Shown: positions 14,122-14,907 of the stretch, piece after piece
Position numbering within the stretch: position 1 is the stretch's first letter
How the letters are laid out: each line of letters starts with the position of its first letter
Source: an uncultured Pseudoclavibacter sp.
GTDB lineage: Bacteria; Actinomycetota; Actinomycetes; Actinomycetales; Microbacteriaceae
NCBI GenBank assembly: GCA_946221025.1
Contig: CAMIMS010000045.1
Span: forward strand, 1 to 14,907
DNA length: 14,907 nucleotides
Direction: 5' to 3'
Made by a program: the position numbers and the translations under genes
The notes under the pieces: generated by a model
What the model was told of the DNA's origin: nothing
The model's input: the letters and a program-made list of their open reading frames with translations, nothing else
Databases searched by the model: none

Positions 14122-14693
14122 AACGCACCCGCCCGGCGACGCTCGGTCTGCTCGTGCTCACCGGTGGGGCGATCGCCTGGATGCTGAACGGGTGGATGAC
14201 AACGACCGGCCGTCCGACGATCGTGCCCGCCTTCACGATGGCGATCACGCTCGTGGCGATCTCGGTGCTGCTTCTCGTGGCCGGGTGGCCGATTCGTCGC
14301 TACACCCGGGATCTTCGTGCAAGGTCGCGCGAAACCGAGTCGCGGCCCGATCGCGACGCAGACCGCGCGAGCGAATCCCGGGATGAGCGGGACGACGCAT
14401 CCTCGAACCGTCCCGCGTCCCCGCGCGAGAAGCGTTCGGATGTGACGGCGCCAGATCCCTTCTATGCACGCCGCGTGCTCGCCTGCGCTCAGGCGGGAAG
14501 CCTCGCCGGCTCCCTCATGGCCGGTGCCTGCCTATCGATCCTCGGGTTCGTGCTCTCCCGCAGCTATGTGCCGGCCGGGAGCGCCTGGCAAGCCGGGGTG
14601 TGCGCCGCCGCAAGCGCCCTGCTGGTCATTGCCGGTCTCGTGGTCGAGTCATGGTGCGCCCTGCCCCCAGACGATCTGCAGCCCGCCGAGTAG
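14118..14693 (+). CDS. DUF3180 family membrane protein
   Basis: A 191-residue membrane protein of unknown function that follows folK in many actinobacteria (M. tuberculosis Rv3605c is the equivalent). Four hydrophobic segments are visible at about 9-24, 38-58, 124-146 and 157-177. The family landmarks are GRPTIVPAFT (31-40), DPFYARRV (113-120) and the C-terminal PPDD. The start is GTG 14118, overlapping the folK stop, with GGCGGGGAG just upstream. Odd feature: residues about 62-112 between the second and third helices are an Arg/Asp/Glu/Ser-rich loop, which seems longer than I recall for the family. It is the last gene of the ftsH-fol operon in view. Confidence 0.88.
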   Translation: MKRTRPATLGLLVLTGGAIAWMLNGWMTTTGRPTIVPAFTMAITLVAISVLLLVAGWPIRRYTRDLRARSRETESRPDRDADRASESRDERDDASSNRPASPREKRSDVTAPDPFYARRVLACAQAGSLAGSLMAGACLSILGFVLSRSYVPAGSAWQAGVCAAASALLVIAGLVVESWCALPPDDLQPAE

Positions 14694-14811
14694 CCGCGCT
14701 CTTCCTTGGTCCGCGCGCACCTGAGCGCCGCTCGAATCCCACGTGCGGGTGCCCTGCAAAGCCCAGCCACCGCGTCAGTCGCGCCAATCAGTGCCTCCAG
14801 ACCCCGTGCGA

Positions 14812-14890
14812 TGTGTCCCAAAATCGGCATATTTCGCGCGCAGGGCCAGTTTCGGCCGTTTCGGGCCAAAAATGCCGATTTTGGGACACA
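14812..14890. repeat. Long inverted repeat, candidate palindromic mobile or REP-like element
   Basis: A 19-bp arm at 14812-14830 (TGTGTCCCAAAATCGGCAT) is the perfect reverse complement of 14872-14890. The 41-base spacer contains three GGCC tetramers and two GTTTCGG copies (14849-14855, 14858-14864). The arms are AT-richer than the neighbourhood and no T-run follows. It lies 118 bases after the DUF3180 stop. It may act as a terminator, but symmetry and composition fit a small palindromic repeat or a MITE-like element better. Bases 14694-14811 and 14891-14907 show nothing I can name. Confidence 0.7.
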
Positions 14891-14907
14891 ACACCGCCAT
14901 CAAGACG

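Overview
The window is high-GC DNA from an actinobacterium, most likely Micrococcales and close to Microbacteriaceae. The basis is gene order and protein style: a tRNA-Glu/tRNA-Asp pair, an M23 peptidase convergent with ppa, then tilS, hpt, ftsH, folE, folP, folB, folK and a DUF3180 membrane gene. This resembles the ppa...tilS-hpt...ftsH-folE-folP-folB-folK-DUF3180 order of Mycobacterium tuberculosis, with GTG starts and short overlaps. The family-level placement is inference; no 16S or marker search was possible.

Layout. 1-170: two tRNAs on the minus strand with a good promoter at 199-226. 227-544: a locally AT-rich regulatory stretch and structured leader ahead of a secreted coiled-coil M23 peptidoglycan hydrolase (545-2398). 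A 20-bp perfect hairpin separates it from convergent ppa (2529-3017). 3306-4853 encodes an unusual repeat protein: an Ala/Asp/Lys-rich helical N-terminus, an acidic pentad tract, a long run of Leu-Pro-Phe-Lys units spaced by 11 or 7 residues, and a C-terminal end resembling PLDc_N. It lies between ppa and tilS, where M. tuberculosis has dacB. tilS and hpt follow (4891-6801).

6802-7829 looks like an accessory insertion. It holds a headless ORF fragment starting right after the hpt stop, an overlapping lipoprotein gene, and what looks like the 3' remnant of an IS5-type transposase. A minus-strand RNB-family ribonuclease (7830-9290) diverges from ftsH.

9472-14693 is a tightly packed membrane-protease and folate operon. 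FtsH is followed by one 532-codon ORF that joins a GTP cyclohydrolase I-like domain to dihydropteroate synthase, then folB, folK and DUF3180, each overlapping the next by 4 bases. Together the fol genes cover GTP to dihydropteroate, except the dephosphorylation step. The FolE-like half keeps its zinc ligands but has lost several usual active-site residues. The right edge carries a 19-bp perfect inverted repeat with a 41-base spacer that is not an ordinary terminator.

Most interesting items: the folE-folP fusion with its divergent FolE half, the LPFK repeat protein, the 6802-7829 insertion, and the palindrome at 14812-14890.
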